Shown: positions 39,901 to 49,900 of the stretch, piece by piece
Layout of the letters: every line of letters starts with the position of its first letter
Numbering within the stretch: the first letter of the stretch is position 1
Assembly: GCA_036365515.1 (NCBI GenBank)
Contig: CM070874.1
Span: forward strand, 112,721,735 to 112,785,734
DNA: 64,000 nt
From: Torymus aiolomorphi
Lineage: Eukaryota; Arthropoda; Insecta; Hymenoptera; Torymidae
Direction: 5' to 3'
Made by a program: the position numbers and the translations under genes
The notes under the pieces: model-generated
The model's input: the letters and a program-made list of their open reading frames with translations, nothing else
Told to the model about the DNA's origin: nothing
Database searches by the model: none

Positions 39901-42900
39901 CGTAAGAGAAATAATTTTTGGAATAGCTCATATCACATCACTATTGTGTTTACAAATATTGTTCGTAGAAAAAAATTTTGAATGTAAAAAAGACGTGTTA
40001 TAATTAGTTTTAGCAGAAGTATGTGTGAGATTTACACTGAAAATGAAATTTTGGTGCTAAACGCTTAAAAAACAATTTTTTCAAAATTTTATTTATGCTC
40101 GCATTTCTATATTTTTGAATGCGTCTTTTCCAAAATAGAACAATCACTTACGTATGTCTAGACCAAGGTGTAATATAATTTGTGATCAGATTTGATACAT
40201 TTTTCGATATGATAATACACAAGGTTCCGTACATACGTACAGACATACATACATCATGGGGAACATTTAAAATGGACTCATTTTAGGTGGAAAACAGTTT
40301 TTATACAATAAAAAATTATTGATTTTTGAGGTGTTGCAATTTTTGCTCTAGTGAAAATATAAGGCTCTCCCGAGAAGCGGTCGTGTCTAAAAATGAAAGA
40401 TTATCTTTAAACTGAAATAATACTTAGAATATAAACTACAATTAAACCAACATTTCAAACATAGCATCCTCCACAAAATAATTTACGAGAACGCATCTTG
40501 TTTTTAGGTCAACACCACTCGGTGGCCCTGACCGCTGACGGTCGCCTGTTCACGTGGGGCTGGGGAGTTCACGGTCAGCTGGGCCACGGCAGCATCGAGG
40601 TCAAGCGGCGACCTACTCTCGTGACCGCTCTCCTCGGCGTGGTGGCTCGCCACGCGAGCGCCGGATATGCGCACACACTCGTCCTCTCGGCCGACGGCTA
40701 TGTCTACGCGTTCGGCTGCAACCTCTTTGGGCAGCTGGGATTGGGCAGTGAGGGCAAGTGTACCTCACCTGTGAAGATAAACTTGCTGCCCGAGAGGATA
40801 ACGCTTATTTCCACCAAGTACTTCCATAATGTAAGTTGACGGTTGTTGAGCTTATGTGGATGAAAAAAGGAATTCCTAACATTAAATATGTTTAATTGCT
40901 TGTTTATAGCTCGCTATTAGTTGCACAAATCAACTGTACGTATGGGGCTCGAATCCTCAAGTATTAAGACTGCAGTGGAAGGAGCGCAAAGTCAGGTTGC
41001 ACAAAGCGAAATTGGCGATGCAAGAGGCGATGGAGCGGGAGGCGCTGGAACGTGACGCTATCAATGGCGAAGCTTCTGAGGAGTCGGAAGATACTAATGA
41101 CAACGACAAGCCGAGAGCAGCCTCAAACGATAACAACGACAACGAAAAACCATCGACACGATTGACTTTTCCAGAAATTGAGCCCGTCGAGGAGAGCCAA
41201 ACCCATATGGTGCCCGAGCTCGTTGATACGAGTCTGGTTTATGGCAAAATTGTTCAGGTATTGTATAACATTTTACAAATTTGCTTTGAAAATTGATTAA
41301 ATTAGATGATTCTTAAACAGGCGTTTCAAAAAATTCTGTTAACATTTAGATATCAACGGGTTACCATCACTCGGCGCTTTTAACAAAGGACGGTACCATC
41401 TACACTTGGGGTCGCAATTTGGATAGACAACTGGGCACCGGCGACAATCGAGACGTCCACATTCCAACGCCGCTGTTTTATCAAGCGATGACCTTGCTGA
41501 ATGAAAAAGTGCAACGAGTACGTAACAGGAGAGCACAGGCTAACGAAGACTCCAGCAACGCTAATAACGAACTGAATCCGGATTCTTATGCGGATTTCGA
41601 TGCGAACCAGAAGGATCGGAGTCGTTTGATAAAGGCGGTGAAGATTTGTTGTGGCAGCAATTTCACGGTTGCCATTCAACCAGGTAATTGAATCATTTAG
41701 AAATCGATAAATGTAAATCTATTATAAATGTTTCGTATCTATAACTCGATTGTTTCATTTCAGGGGGCAATGTTCTAGCGTGGGGCAGCAACAATTTCGC
41801 ACAATTGGGACGAGCACCAGCAAATCCTAAGGAGGAGGAAAAAGTTATCTTTAAATTCAAATCTTCCAAACGCGTAATCCGTTGCTTTAATCATTCAGAT
41901 AGGTATTCAGTGATAGATACAACGCCCAATCAAGTTCCAAATATTCCTACACCGACGATTTCTTACCAAAGTTATGATGTCACTCCGCTTGCTGGTTCCG
42001 TGCGACCACTTACTTACATCGAATCTAACTTTAGTGATTTAACGCTTCACTATGCGTTAGAACAGTTTCATGGGTTGTACAGCTCTTTTAAAATTATTAA
42101 TAAGGTTTGTAAACTTGATATTTTATTGCAGTTAATATTTTATCAACCTTATTTTTAAATGATTGACTCTTTTATTTTCAGTGCTCTGAGTTGAAGAATT
42201 ATCAGGCTTGTGCTAAATTGGAGCTTTTGGAGCACAATTTTGTAGAAGCTCTGACATATCAATTCAAAGCTTTAAAAGAATGTGATCCTGTTCATTTGGA
42301 AACTTTCACTAATGGGGTATCCATGGAAGATCTAGCTGAAGACTCAAAATCTATTGATATTCTTCAAGAGAATAGTAAATTATTCGAGAAACATTTAGAA
42401 CGAAACCTTGTAGAAACGATGATAGAGAGTGTTAAGAAGCAAAAAGTGAAGATGCCAGTTAGTAAATCTTTAGATAGTTTTCAAGTTATCGAGGAGGAAT
42501 TGCACACCTTCGATGACCAGGGTGGTTCTGAGGAACTTTTCGAAGATTCCAAGTATGACGGCGTATCCGTTGAGATGACTTTGGAAGAATCGTTGGAACA
42601 TGACAATAAAGAGGACAAAGACAGCCTGCTGTCGAGTATAGAAAATAGTATTTCTCACGAAGAGGTGGATAACGATGATTCTTCGTGCACAAATTATGAT
42701 AGGTTGTCAAATGGGAAGGGCAAATGCGCTGACGGGAATGCATTGAGCCAACATGATCTGACTGTGATGAAACATGCTGTAAATATTGTTGATTTTTATT
42801 TGTACGAAGTAGAGGGAGACGCTTATACCTCTACGTATGAAATATCCGCAACTGCTATTAATTTTTGGGTAGAGAATAAATTCCCGATAGAAGAGCTAGA

Positions 42901-43894
42901 AAAAGTCTTTTGCAAGTACATGAAGAAAATATATTATTCCCTCAGTCTTTTACTCTATGGGTAAGTTTCTTTTATCCAAAATAAATACTCTTATACTAAT
43001 TTTAGATGTTTTTTATGGTAAAATATTTTATATTACGTAGTCAAAATGATGCTCAAACCTGTTCTACATCCGAGAAGAGTGAGAAAAACATTCGCGTTAA
43101 AAATCCTACAAAAATATTGTCAACTGGATTTTGTCTAAAAGTATGCTCACTACTTTTAGAACACATCGATGAAGGTATCTCGTGTTTTCATAAAAACTAT
43201 TTCCAATGTTTTTAACTTGATTAAAAATAGAATTGTTGTTGACTTCAGACAAACCAGTTTCGGAGTACATAGAACTTTTGTCTATGTCAATGGCTAAGAA
43301 TTATGGGCCTCCACTTACTGGATATCCTGGTAGTAGTGAAAATAAAACGCCAGAGCAGATGATAGATGGAATAATAAGCACATTATCGGCGAAGTATTAT
43401 GACCCGCGTCCCTTCATACACATTAAGGTAAGGCGTAATCTTTATACTCACAGCGTGTCATAAATAGTAGCTCAAAAATTTCTTTTGCTCTCATTGCGTA
43501 AGTATTGATGCAGATCTAAAAAAAGATTCTACAATAATTTGTTAAATTTATTGTAAATTTATTTACTTTTAATTTTAAAAAAATGCGTTTATCTTTTATA
43601 CTTAAATTATATGTAAAAATGTTCATACAGGACCCCGATAAGGTATCGGAGCTTCTCAGCGCTGACGAGGATTCGATGATCTTTACTTGTGGTCATCAAT
43701 ACCTCGTCTCCGCCTACCGCTCGGAGGTGATTCCGCGTATGGAGACCGACCTGCTCACCATGCCTACGCCTCTGCCCGCAACCGCGCAAAATCTTGGCAC
43801 CTTCTTGTACCGCTCGTATAAACCCGAAACGCTTTGCCCGCTCTGCTTGTCGCAGGTTCTCAAGGACGTCGCTAAGGACGTCGCGGACAGATAA
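30945..43894 (+). CDS. ca: RCC1-repeat Rab-GEF candidate, Claret-like (20 coding exons)
   Basis: Coding exons: 30945-31366, 31449-31900, 31992-32197, 32279-32679, 32830-33007, 33087-33298, 33384-33577, 33665-33792, 33887-34021, 34097-34255, 34330-34456, 34544-34786, 40508-40830, 40910-41257, 41350-41683, 41764-42104, 42182-42960, 43041-43174, 43249-43427, 43631-43894. All phases join, giving about 1852 residues. The N-terminal 500 residues look like a WD-type propeller (CFDPSGSWLLVASVDGSLYI). Helical repeats run to about 830. RCC1 repeats follow at about 845-1330 (TGFAHTALIRNGNVYTWGS, CGRCHTLAVTNNGVYSWGG, GYHHSALLTKDGTIYTWGR), then an acidic stretch and a C-terminal TCGHQY...CPLC zinc-type end. 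Fly Claret, an RCC1-family GEF for the Rab32 orthologue Lightoid in lysosome-related organelles, has similar size and repeats. The RCC1 identity is secure; the Claret name is recollection-based and moderate. Confidence 0.62.
35215..35735. repeat. Degenerate tandem repeat, unit about 150-175 bp
   Basis: Three to four diverged copies start near 35220, 35368, 35538 and 35710. Each carries AAAATCGACTAT or a close variant, then TTAGG...TCGTTTTTATAAGTTTA and AAATGTTCA-like words. There is no open frame. Confidence 0.65.
35770..36500. mobile_element. Foldback element with doubled terminal motifs
   Basis: The left arm holds two direct copies of a motif of about 43 bp, beginning GGTGCGATCCCATGGCG (at about 35770 and 35865). 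The right arm holds two copies in the opposite orientation (about 36398-36440 and 36458-36500). Between the copies lies a shared spacer with CCCGTGAGAGCGAGAGAG-like words, also inverted. The core contains further inverted words around CCCACGTG. No protein is encoded. Confidence 0.8.
36530..37536. mobile_element. Element with terminal inverted repeats of about 60 bp
   Basis: Left end 36530-36589 and right end 37474-37536 are reverse complements with few mismatches. They share CATGGTACAAGAAAACAAGG-type sequence and TATACCAC further out. The interior is AT-rich with no intact transposase. Confidence 0.7.
38635..38808. mobile_element. 174-bp MITE with TA target duplication
   Basis: The ends read GGGACTGTCTCCATAAGT and its complement, and the arms pair over about 80 bp. 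TA flanks both sides (38633-38634 and 38809-38810), as for Tc1/mariner-type insertion. It sits inside an older inverted repeat, so it is the younger insertion. Confidence 0.85.
38955..39275. repeat. Nested inverted repeat around 39.1 kb
   Basis: Outer arms with AAAGCCTAAATGTTGCTAAA (about 38959) and its complement (about 39248-39268) enclose inner arms with AATTCACCGCA...AAATCATTTTACACAAA and complement (about 39008-39055 and 39105-39150). Confidence 0.75.
39272..39700. repeat. Palindrome whose arms are 28-bp tandem repeats
   Basis: Each arm has about four copies of a unit of roughly 28 bp built on CGGTTGGAAAAGGAGTCATC. They end in GATTGAGRYTTYCAGCAC-like sequence and a shared AGCTCTTCC...TATACTTTGGCAG core around 39430-39540. 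The arms are near-perfect complements meeting at about 39478. Confidence 0.85.
43631..43894 (+). CDS. C-terminal zinc-type module of the claret-like protein
   Basis: The last exon encodes 87 residues with FTCGHQY near its start and CPLC about 55 residues later. This is a Cys/His pattern of the RING or zinc-ribbon kind also seen at the ends of membrane-tethering proteins. The stop is TAA at 43892. Candidate poly(A) signals lie downstream, for example AATAAA at 44894-44899. Confidence 0.65.
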   Translation, partial: DPDKVSELLSADEDSMIFTCGHQYLVSAYRSEVIPRMETDLLTMPTPLPATAQNLGTFLYRSYKPETLCPLCLSQVLKDVAKDVADR

Positions 43895-45582
43895 GCGCGT
43901 TTCTGTTATTCTGGTGTAGATTATTGCTCTCGTGTAGCCGCGATATATATAATACGTTGTAATGACTTGTCTATTAATTTACTGACAGAGATATAAATAT
44001 ATATATATATTTTTATTTTTTAATATATATTAATAATGTTTTGCAATTTTCGAAATTTTGCGGTGCTTTTAATGGTATTTAAAGAATTTTAATGGAAGCA
44101 TTAATTTTCATCTGAGAAAGAATTGTAGCAACTATAGAAATATTTAATCAGTGGTATATTTAGCAGGAAGCATTTAGAGATATTTATTATTCATTTTGTG
44201 CAGTAATGTATTATTTTTCAACAGTAGTAGTTGTTTTAGATGTCACTAATGTTGTAGATGGTTATTATTATATGGAAGCACTTAATTTGAAAATTGTAAA
44301 ATATCTAGCATAATTAACAAGAATTAATGTTCGATTAGACTCAAGATCTCGAGTCTTTAACATATATCAGTGATAGTCTTCGAATCCTTTCTAAGGTATG
44401 AATTTCCTCAAAGTTTTGTATTTAGTCGAAATAACTTACTTCTGTATGGAACTAGCGCAGAAATATTTACTGACGGCATAATTACAGAGTCTTTTGTATG
44501 ATCTAAGATCTATCCGCGTTTACGACGATACGTTGTTATCTTTTTCATACTCTCTAGCGCATGAATTTCGAAAAATATGTCTTAAGTTGATTAAAGCAAT
44601 AGTTCGATTAGCTGTTCAGTATCTTATAATCGACTGAAATAACTTAATAGAAGGATTTTATTGTTATTTCTTGTATAAGGACTGTAAATAACATGCTATA
44701 CTTTAAATGCGTGATTAAAGCCGTATACAACAATCAAGTGTAATGTAAATTTTGTAAATTTCATTTATTGTGTAAATAATTTTTACAGTTTGTACGTCGT
44801 TAAACTCTCTTAGAAGTGATGCTAGTCGTGATCAAACGAATTACGTAAAATAATCGATACACAAAAATCTCACTTAATTATCTATCAACAATCAATAAAG
44901 ACATTAATGTACTGGTTTTCCAATAAATATTTATAATTAGTAACGTTGAATCAACTGCGTTATTTCTTCGTTCACCCTATACTACTACATCCATTATCAC
45001 TCTTCTGCCACCCTTTCAACACTTGCCTATGTTACAAAACCATTTTTGGCGGTAACACGTATTACCATATAAGTTCACATTACAGTTACCGAGTGTATTA
45101 CAGTACGCATAACAAGAATAATAATGATAATTCTGCGCAAGTGCGCGAAACAAAAGTAAACGATGTGTTTTTCGCGAATTCCACCGACAGATTTACTGCA
45201 CACGTTGTAATTTACGGCGGTTCATAAAATACCATTCGATATATATGTACTTGAAATTTATTGCGTGGATATCTGTATATCCAGAGGTCAAGCACGGCAG
45301 TGATCGGTATTTTGACCCGAGGGTCTCGCGGAGAGTCAGGCTCATAATGTGGCTGACCGTTGCGTAAATATGTATTTCCCCCAGCGTGTATATGTATATA
45401 CATGTATAGCTTTACCTCTTACTCTCCGGACGTGTTAACGCGTGCTCATGCCCTCATAATTTTCCACTTTTTTTAAATTTAAATGAGATAAATTAAAATT
45501 GCTGTTATGTACACTGAAACCCTATTTATATATATTTCTTACGTACTTTGGTTTGTGATTTATATTTTCAGAGAATTCACGA

Positions 45583-45588
<6 letters not shown>

Positions 45589-45656
<68 letters not shown>
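45589..45656. repeat. (CA)n microsatellite
   Basis: A pure CA tract of about 68 bp in the spacer after the claret-like gene. Confidence 0.97.
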
Positions 45657-45661
<5 letters not shown>

Positions 45662-45984
45662 GAAAATATGTCGTAATGTTTATTTTAGAATGTTTTGTTT
45701 CATAAAATTAGCACAGGCGTGTTTGTCGAAATAACCAAGTCTGTTATTTTTAAGAATGATGTTTACTTTATAAATAATTCGAGCTAATTGTATACTATGC
45801 GAAGTTTCTAAAGTAACAGAAAACTATCAGGTATTAAAACGAACTTATTTATTTTTACTTCAAAATATTCCATTATTTGTTTCGAATAACAGTATATCTA
45901 CTTGTTCCAAATAGTAATAAGACCATTCTTATCTTAAGCAATAATCTGAAGATAACCCATAAACCACGATTCAAATATTGATTA

Positions 45985-46385
45985 ATTATTTTTTTTTAAC
46001 GGAGTGTGCGAAACTCGCCTTTTCGTGCCTGTTTTGCGTGCGCGAAGTAGCTGTTTCACACACGGCGTGCGCGAAGTACGCGCAGATCAATTTACTTCGC
46101 GCACGCTTCTCGTAGGAGCGTGCGCAAAGTATGCCGCCTCCCGCGCTCTGCTTCTAATCTCCTTATCTTGTCCTTGATTCATGTGATTGTCGCTCGAGCG
46201 AAGCGAGAAACTTCACATTCGTCAAGTATGTACATAATCAATGTTCTCCGAGTGTCGCTCACTCCGTTAAAAAAATAAAGTTCGATACACATGGGGTGAT
46301 CGTTGCACGGGTGTTTTTGTCGCTCTCGATTCGCTCGCGCGACAAACCACACCCGTGCACGAATCACCCACTTCGCACACTTGTA
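45985..46385. mobile_element. Foldback element between the claret-like gene and the kinase gene
   Basis: TTTTTTTAACGGAGTG near 45990 is inverted as CACTCCGTTAAAAAAA near 46258-46276. A second hairpin at 46285-46386 pairs GGGTGATCGTTGCACGGGTG with its near complement. The interior is CG-rich with CGCGAAGT words. No gene is seen. Confidence 0.6.
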
Positions 46386-46725
46386 TCAAAATGTACTATT
46401 TTAAATCTTTTTACATTAACGAAGATTAAAAATTATTTCGGATATTTTAATTATTTACTATTATTATGTTGACTTACAATCGATTATTTTCGAGATAACA
46501 CAAAAGATTCTAAATCATCCTTATCTAAGATATCTTCATCACTTCTTACTCTCACACTAGCCAATCCGACCTTCCACCCCAAAATCATCGTATCCTCGCG
46601 TCACCTCCACACAGCCTATTAACGCCTCACCTGCTATCTCACCTCCTCACGGCAGAATTAAAAGTAAAAAAAACACGCGCGTACGTGCGCACGTAATTCG
46701 CCGCGACGTGTACAACGTCGTGCAC

Positions 46726-46726
<1 letters not shown>

Positions 46727-46788
<62 letters not shown>
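46727..46788. repeat. (TC)n tract upstream of the kinase gene
   Basis: A CT/TC run with one interruption, about 200 bp before the kinase start codon. GA/CT tracts are common in insect promoters (GAGA-factor sites). Confidence 0.95.
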
Positions 46789-46793
<5 letters not shown>

Positions 46794-46985
46794 TGGGGTG
46801 AGATAAAACCATCGGCAGATAAGATGCAGTCCGATAAACAACACACTCAAGGTGTCCGCAACTACGACGATCGGCAGGAGTCGCGCGCGCGTACCTCGCC
46901 GATAAACATGGCGCGGCGCGGCCGAGGTGCTTTCTCAGATTCAGATGATATATACAAGTAAATAATATATAGCAAGTAGTGGAAA

Positions 46986-49900
46986 ATGTTGAGTTGGATC
47001 CTGATCACGTGGCTCACGGTAGTGCTGGGTCTCGGCGCCGCGGTGCTTCAGGATGTCGTGGGCGATGTGAGGAACTTGACCGTGAGTGTCGTGGCAGTGG
47101 AGGATGACGAGGATGAGGAGGACGAGAGGGCGATGGTGTTCGAGGACGAGCCGATGCTGAGGCTGAATGTGTCCTGGTTACCGCCGGAGGGGGACAGGAA
47201 ACCGTCGTTCTACAGGTTTGTTGAGGGGATTGTGAAGTGGTTGTTGAGGAAAAAGTGGCATTTTAGTGAGTTGAAGTGTGGTAAGAAGTGCTTGTAATGC
47301 CAAGCGTACGTTGTTTCAATAAGTCAGGTAACAAAGCAAATTTAACTAGTTCATAGCTGTGTTATAATTAAAAGTAATTTTATAATAACAGTCGCAGTAT
47401 TTTTATCAAAACCGATCTTGAAAGAATGCGTATGAAAACAAGTCGAGATGGAATCTAAGTTGACAGATTGTGACGAGTGTAATCTAATAATTAAGGTACT
47501 AAATATATGAAAAACGTTCAAATATATAGTCGTACTTGACGATGATGAATTTGATATGGAATCATTATTTCTATCGAACATATTCAATATTATTTTCTTG
47601 ATATTCGTAAAGAAGCAGTTGTAGGTGAAATCATTTTATAAAACTTGAAATCTTGTTTTGCTTTGACGTTACAATGTCTTTATCAATGTAAACAAAATAT
47701 GCAGCATTAAATCAAGTTTGATAAAATTAAATCGAAATTATGGTTTTGTATTTGCAATGATTAAAATAACGAGAAAGTATAGATATCTTTAGAAGTCGTT
47801 TTATTTACCTTTTGAAATTCAAGATTAATGGTGATAATCATTCTATTTACTTACCAACTAAGATTTTCAGAAATATAATTATTGTAGATATAAATAATGC
47901 TTTGTCTTATTACAATATCAGTCTGAATACTTACAACCAATGTAATTATTTAAAGCTTTTAAAATTTTAGTTTTTAATTTTTTTCTTATCAAACAATTTC
48001 TTTTTTATGAGTAGAAATATTTAATTATAATAAATTTACATATAAAATATACGAATGCAATGTAATAATTGTAATGTTCAAAGGCTATGATTATAATATT
48101 GGGTGCTTAGTCATACAAAGAACTTATTGCAAACCATTTTTAAAATGTACTGTCATCAAAATATTATCGGAATTCCAGTTGAAATCAAGTTCAATCCAGC
48201 TGGAATCTATCAGTAGAATCTAGTTACCTGGTTACTACTGGAAATTTTGAATCAATGCTGCAAAAATTCATACAAAATATCATTTGTATAAATCTAAAAC
48301 GTTGCCTCCATATCAATATATTTTTTTAATACTTAATGATCCAGTTAAAATAAAAAAAAGACTAAGTTTTACAATCAGCTACTATCGAGATAAACCCACA
48401 TTTTTTATACAATAGCAAAAAAACCACGTCGCAACCTCTCTCTCTCATCCACAGCGTATCGATAACATCCGCGGGCATAAACACGACGGCGTCGTCGTCG
48501 TCTTGCCTGGAAGGCTCGCTCTACTACGTCGGCCAGGACGTCAACCAGACGCGCGTCCTGCTGCCGGAGAACAGGTTCCCCGCGGTGGCGGCGGTGGCAG
48601 CCTCCATCGGCGATCTCACAGCGGCGACACTCGACGAGCTGGATGTCGAGCCGGGCTGCGCCTACAGGGTTCAAGTTTTTGCCAACCCCAGGAACAATCT
48701 CGGCGCCCCGCCATCGGTCCGGTATTTATGTTGATTGAGCCGCGCGCGCGATCGTTAAGACCTAGGCGCGCGATTGCGTCGATAATTACGGGAGGGAAGA
48801 GAGTCGTGATGGCGAGGTGAGGATTTTTTTTCGAAGGGTGACAAGGAGGGGGGAGGAGGTTTTTGTTCGCGGGATGCGGTTTGTAGGTTGGTGGGTGGAT
48901 GTGAAGCGGAATGAAAGAATTGAATTTTGGATTGGCTGCGGGGAGGATGGGATTGGAAAGGTTTTGTTTTGTATTTTAAAGGACGATGAGATGAAGGAGT
49001 AAATTGTATTTTTTTGTTGTTTTTTTTTCTATCAAGGATCTTATGTGTTTGTTGATTAAACTTGTGTAGTAGAAGCACAGATAATATGCTAACGTAATTG
49101 CGGTAAACTATGTCGATAAACGTCAAACTTTGTGGATAATTTAGTGATCTACGGCATTAAATGATAGTCACGATGAGTAATGTGTATAGAGATAGAAATT
49201 TTTATCAGATCTTGTCAAGATTCGTCAAGATTCTGTTACGGCAGGATATAACGTTTTAGAATTACGATATATTTGTTTTTATAAATGTAGATTTGCTCAC
49301 AATTTTCATCTCTCTTATATAGTGATGAAGCTATATCGATTTTTAACAATAAAATGTTCTTAATTTTCATTCATATTCAATATAAAGTAATAATAAATTT
49401 CAAAACGAAAAAAACCTTCTGACAACATTCGACTTTATTCTTAGAATAAAATAACTAAATATAATATATGATATTTTAATCTCCTTTCAAGTGAGCAACA
49501 GATAACAAGCCATCCGAGATAAAGAAGTATATGAAATTAATAACTCTGCCAAGTTAGGTAATTGTCAAAGTTGTTCAATATTACACACCATTAATTGAAA
49601 AATATAGTCGGTTTATAACTTAAAAATTGTCAGATAAAAAAATCCGAACCTCGCTTCACTCTATACTCTTTTCTCAAAATCTTCTCAACCTCTCAATCCA
49701 CCCCTCGTCCTCTTCTTACAGATCATCTACACGGTCCCTCAATGCGTGGGCGGCCGGTGCAGCTGCGACGGGGTCTTGAACAGCTTACCGACACCGATCG
49801 TCAACTCGCGCGTCCTGCACAATGGCAGCCTCCAGGTCAGCTGGCGCGTCGACGACTCGCCCAAGCGCGCGGTCGACGCCGTCGAGGCTTACAAAGTCAG

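Larger units (their letters stand above)
34787..40507 (+). other. Repeat-packed intron of the claret-like gene
   Basis: This 5.7-kb intron separates two RCC1 blades, while its neighbours are mostly under 250 bp. From about 35.2 kb to 39.95 kb nearly everything belongs to tandem or inverted repeats. The donor (GTATTA at 34787) and acceptor (TTTTTAG at 40501-40507) restore the frame as VAG-QHHSVAL. A run of about 15 C bases lies at 35040-35054. Confidence 0.85.
34330..41850 (+). other. RCC1 repeat region of the claret-like gene
   Basis: Exons 11 to 16 encode at least six RCC1-like blades with the signature G-hs-L-t-G-Y-tWG, followed by GQLG or a variant. The acidic/basic linker in the exon at 40910-41257 (AMEREALERDAINGEASEES) interrupts blade spacing. 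In RCC1 proteins this fold contacts small GTPases. The 5.7-kb repeat-rich intron falls inside this domain. Confidence 0.8.
43895..46985. other. Spacer: 3' UTR of the claret-like gene and promoter of the kinase gene
   Basis: AT-rich trailing DNA with AATAAA at 44894-44899 probably ends the left gene's transcript. From about 46.67 kb the base composition becomes GC/CT-rich. A TATATA-containing stretch (about 46950-46970) sits just before the ATG, consistent with a nearby promoter. No other coding sequence is supported. Confidence 0.55.

Noticed and set aside
48501..48820. Separate small gene overlapping kinase exon 2
   Set aside because: It is an off-frame reading of the FN3 exon; the kinase frame has coherent splicing.
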